From NCBI GenBank assembly GCA_018826075.1, contig JAHKAJ010000028.1:1-33488 (forward strand): a stretch of DNA of 33,488 nucleotides. Reading direction: 5' to 3'. This document shows positions 32,278-33,488 of the stretch, one piece after another. Positions within the stretch are counted from its first letter, which is position 1. Each line of letters begins with the position of its first letter. Made by a program: the position numbers and the translations under genes. This DNA is from Candidatus Omnitrophota bacterium. Its GTDB lineage: Bacteria > Omnitrophota > Gorgyraeia > Duberdicusellales > 4484-171. Under the pieces are notes generated by a model. It saw nothing but the letters and a program-made list of their open reading frames with translations. It searched no databases and was not told the origin of the DNA.

Positions 32278-32379
32278 TTATTCAGTTATATCAAACATGT
32301 TATCTTTCCTTAGGATATCCGGATCATCCTTTTTTATGGCTATCCCAATATAATCGGCGCTCAAGAAGCCGAAATCCTT
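32278..32379 (-). pseudogene. Possible C-terminal remnant of a lost gene
   Basis: On the minus strand, 33 sense codons between stops encode KDFGFLSADYIGIAIKK then DDPDILRKDNMFDITE. The composition looks like the end of a real, acidic, soluble protein, but there is no ATG, only a TTG after five codons, and no ribosome site. It could be a gene fragment left by rearrangement, or chance. Low confidence. Confidence 0.2.
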
Positions 32380-32407
32380 TCATTATTTTTAAAAAAGTCC
32401 AAAAACC

Positions 32408-32436
32408 TTGAATTTATGAGCTTTTTAGAGTATATT
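32408..32436 (+). promoter_or_regulatory. Candidate promoter for the 3' accessory genes
   Basis: TTGAAT, 17 nt, TATATT. It would give a leader of about 93 nt to the ATG at 32536. In AT-rich DNA such matches arise often by chance. Confidence 0.35.
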
Positions 32437-32535
32437 AATTGTAAACAGCATTCAACAAACCCACAAATTAAGACGGTCGGATATTAATTGTTATAAGTAA
32501 AAATAAATAAAATAATAAAATGATGAGGCTAAAAA

Positions 32536-32877
32536 ATGAATGAAGTAAGTATTTCTATGGCGGTTATCGGGTTTGTCTTGGGTTCCATTCAATATCAGCT
32601 TAGAATAAAATGGCAAGATGCAAAGGAAAACATTTTAATAGCTGTACGACCATATTATGGTGATGCCGAACGAGGTTTTATGTCTCTTTATACCGCTATA
32701 TATCATATAAAAAAGGATTTACGTACAAACATTCCTGAAAAACAAAAAAAAGAATTCAAAAAATGTCTTGCCGAATATGACAGTGCTAAAATTTGGTTAC
32801 GCTTTTGGGGCATAATCGTTCCGCTGATGGGTTTGGGGTTATATGCTATATATAAAGTTTTTAATTGTAAGAGTTAA
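32536..32877 (+). CDS. Unknown two-TM small membrane protein
   Basis: A 113-residue protein. A weak hydrophobic segment lies near the N-terminus (ISMAVIGFVLGSI) and a stronger TM helix near the C-terminus (WGIIVPLMGLGLYAIYKVF), with a charged, helical middle (KKDLRTNIPEKQKKEFKK). GAGG (32525-32528) precedes the ATG by 7 nt. The base composition is more AT-rich than the main block. I do not recognise the family. It is 15 bp upstream of the secreted protein gene on the same strand, so the two may form a pair. Confidence 0.6.
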   Translation: MNEVSISMAVIGFVLGSIQYQLRIKWQDAKENILIAVRPYYGDAERGFMSLYTAIYHIKKDLRTNIPEKQKKEFKKCLAEYDSAKIWLRFWGIIVPLMGLGLYAIYKVFNCKS

Positions 32878-32892
32878 AAAAAGGTGGTGTTT

Positions 32893-33369
32893 ATGAAAAG
32901 GATAAGATTTCTTTTAGTTTGTTTACTTACCTTATTAATCGTTCCCATAGCATTCGCTGAAGAACAATCGCCATTTAAAAAATTATTAAACACTAAAACA
33001 ATAAAATGCTACTTAGATAAAGGAGCAGCGGCAGATTGGGAAAAAGGCAAATTAAATATTGAAATAACTAAATATTCAAAATCGGAAGAATCATCCTATA
33101 TCACTTTTGGCTCAATCGATATAAAAAATGGTAAAGCGAAATTGATTGCCAATGTGGGCTCTGCAGATGTAACTGTACTCGCAACGGCATCCGGTCTTTC
33201 TTTTATTGAAGAAACTGCTAGTGGGAATCTAAGCTTTACAACAATATTCCCTGCACAAGAAAAAAATACAGAAAAATTCTTATTCGTGCAATCAAGACAT
33301 ATATATGGTCTTTTTGGGGCAACTCCAATACCGCAACAATATTATGGCACTTGTGAAATATTGGAATAA
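32893..33369 (+). CDS. Secreted protein of unknown function
   Basis: A 158-residue protein with a textbook signal peptide: MKRIRF, a hydrophobic core (LLVCLLTLLIVPI) and AFA before EEQ. The mature part is small and strand-rich, with two well separated Cys (in IKCYLDKG and YGTCEILE) that could form a disulphide. AAAGGTGG just before the ATG at 32893 supports this start over the GTG at 32884. It sits 15 bp after the two-TM gene and ends 11 bp before the right terminal repeat. No family recognised. Confidence 0.65.
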   Translation: MKRIRFLLVCLLTLLIVPIAFAEEQSPFKKLLNTKTIKCYLDKGAAADWEKGKLNIEITKYSKSEESSYITFGSIDIKNGKAKLIANVGSADVTVLATASGLSFIEETASGNLSFTTIFPAQEKNTEKFLFVQSRHIYGLFGATPIPQQYYGTCEILE

Positions 33370-33380
33370 TGATTAACTTA

Positions 33381-33488
33381 TAACAAGGCATCTATGAAAA
33401 CACCTGTCAAGCAGAATCACATAAAAACCTCCTAAGCATTAATACAACTAAATAAAATCAGCCAATTCATCTATTCGCGCTATATTCC
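33381..33488 (-). repeat. Right copy of the 108-bp inverted repeat bounding the contig
   Basis: The reverse complement matches 30-137 without gaps, 100 of 108 positions identical. On the minus strand it encodes the tail IARIDELADFI-stop (stop at 33448-33450) followed by the conserved non-coding part. The window ends inside the element, so its upstream portion is unseen. A hairpin with several wobble pairs (AGGTGTTT with AGATGCCT, loop TCAT) can be drawn near the inner end. Confidence 0.9.

Larger units (their letters stand above)
32245..32535. other. Intergenic region, AT-rich, with a candidate promoter and a possible gene remnant
   Basis: There is no intact gene here. A plus-strand promoter-like TTGAAT (32408-32413), 17-nt spacer and TATATT (32431-32436) lies about 100 bp before the next gene. 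On the minus strand 32278-32379 is a 33-codon stop-to-stop frame with protein-like composition. No terminator with a T-run was found after the COG2426-type gene; a small GGGACACATCCC palindrome is at 32247-32258. Confidence 0.45.

Noticed and set aside
1..33488. The matching ends might indicate a circular molecule such as a plasmid or phage
   Set aside because: The end sequences are inverted, not direct, repeats, and the gene content is chromosomal.
30..33488. A 33-kb composite transposon bounded by the inverted repeats
   Set aside because: The interior carries essential housekeeping and cell-wall genes; two independent element copies and an assembly break explain the ends better.

Overview
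The window looks like a contig from an uncultured, diderm, meso-diaminopimelate-type bacterium. The cell-wall genes, a DNPR motif in MurE, an LpxL/HtrB-like acyltransferase and a GspG-type pseudopilin beginning with the KSFTLIEL form all fit. Pilins of that form and the general style (moderate GC, densely overlapping genes, TTG/GTG starts) recall Candidatus Omnitrophota and other PVC-related lineages, but this taxonomic guess is inference and no rRNA is present to test it.

Layout. Positions 30-137 and 33381-33488 are inverted copies of one 108-bp sequence (8 mismatches, no gaps), so the contig is bounded by a dispersed repeat, probably the 3' end of a mobile element. Next to the left copy is a divergent pseudopilin gene (minus strand). 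From about 960 to 8029 runs a plus-strand housekeeping block: truA, a small lipoprotein, a metallo-beta-lactamase-fold hydrolase, a XerD-type recombinase, a CCA/poly(A) nucleotidyltransferase, rbfA, a DHH phosphoesterase (NrnA type), truB and ribF. At 8060-8136 there is a regulatory region with a sigma70-like promoter, an 11-bp inverted repeat over the -35 and three GTGG boxes spaced exactly 10 bp, the pattern of an MraZ operator.

From 8137 to 25082 lies the division and cell wall (dcw) cluster: mraZ, a 56-codon unknown gene, rsmH, an ftsL-like gene, ftsI, murE, murF, mraY, murD, ftsW, murG, a secreted HExxH metallopeptidase-like gene, murC, murB, ddl, ftsQ and a very divergent FtsA-like protein whose nucleotide-binding motifs appear lost. 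No ftsZ follows. Instead there is a pair of unusual genes that share an N-terminal domain of about 135 residues: one carries a long helical, HEAT-like region and the other an HD-GYP domain. This FtsA-like / helical / HD-GYP trio is the best candidate for an undescribed system in the window.

From 28412 to 32244 is an envelope-lipid and repair block: an MGDG-synthase-like glycosyltransferase, an LpxL/HtrB-like acyltransferase, a family 2 glycosyltransferase, pcm and a COG2426-type membrane protein. The last 1.2 kb is AT-richer and accessory in character: a possible gene remnant, a two-TM protein and a secreted protein of unknown function, then the right repeat.

Small palindromic elements are scattered through the contig: one lies in frame inside murF, one upstream of mraY, and two 40-bp tandem hairpin units, with a compensatory base-pair change, follow the acyltransferase gene. 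No tRNA, rRNA or CRISPR was seen.
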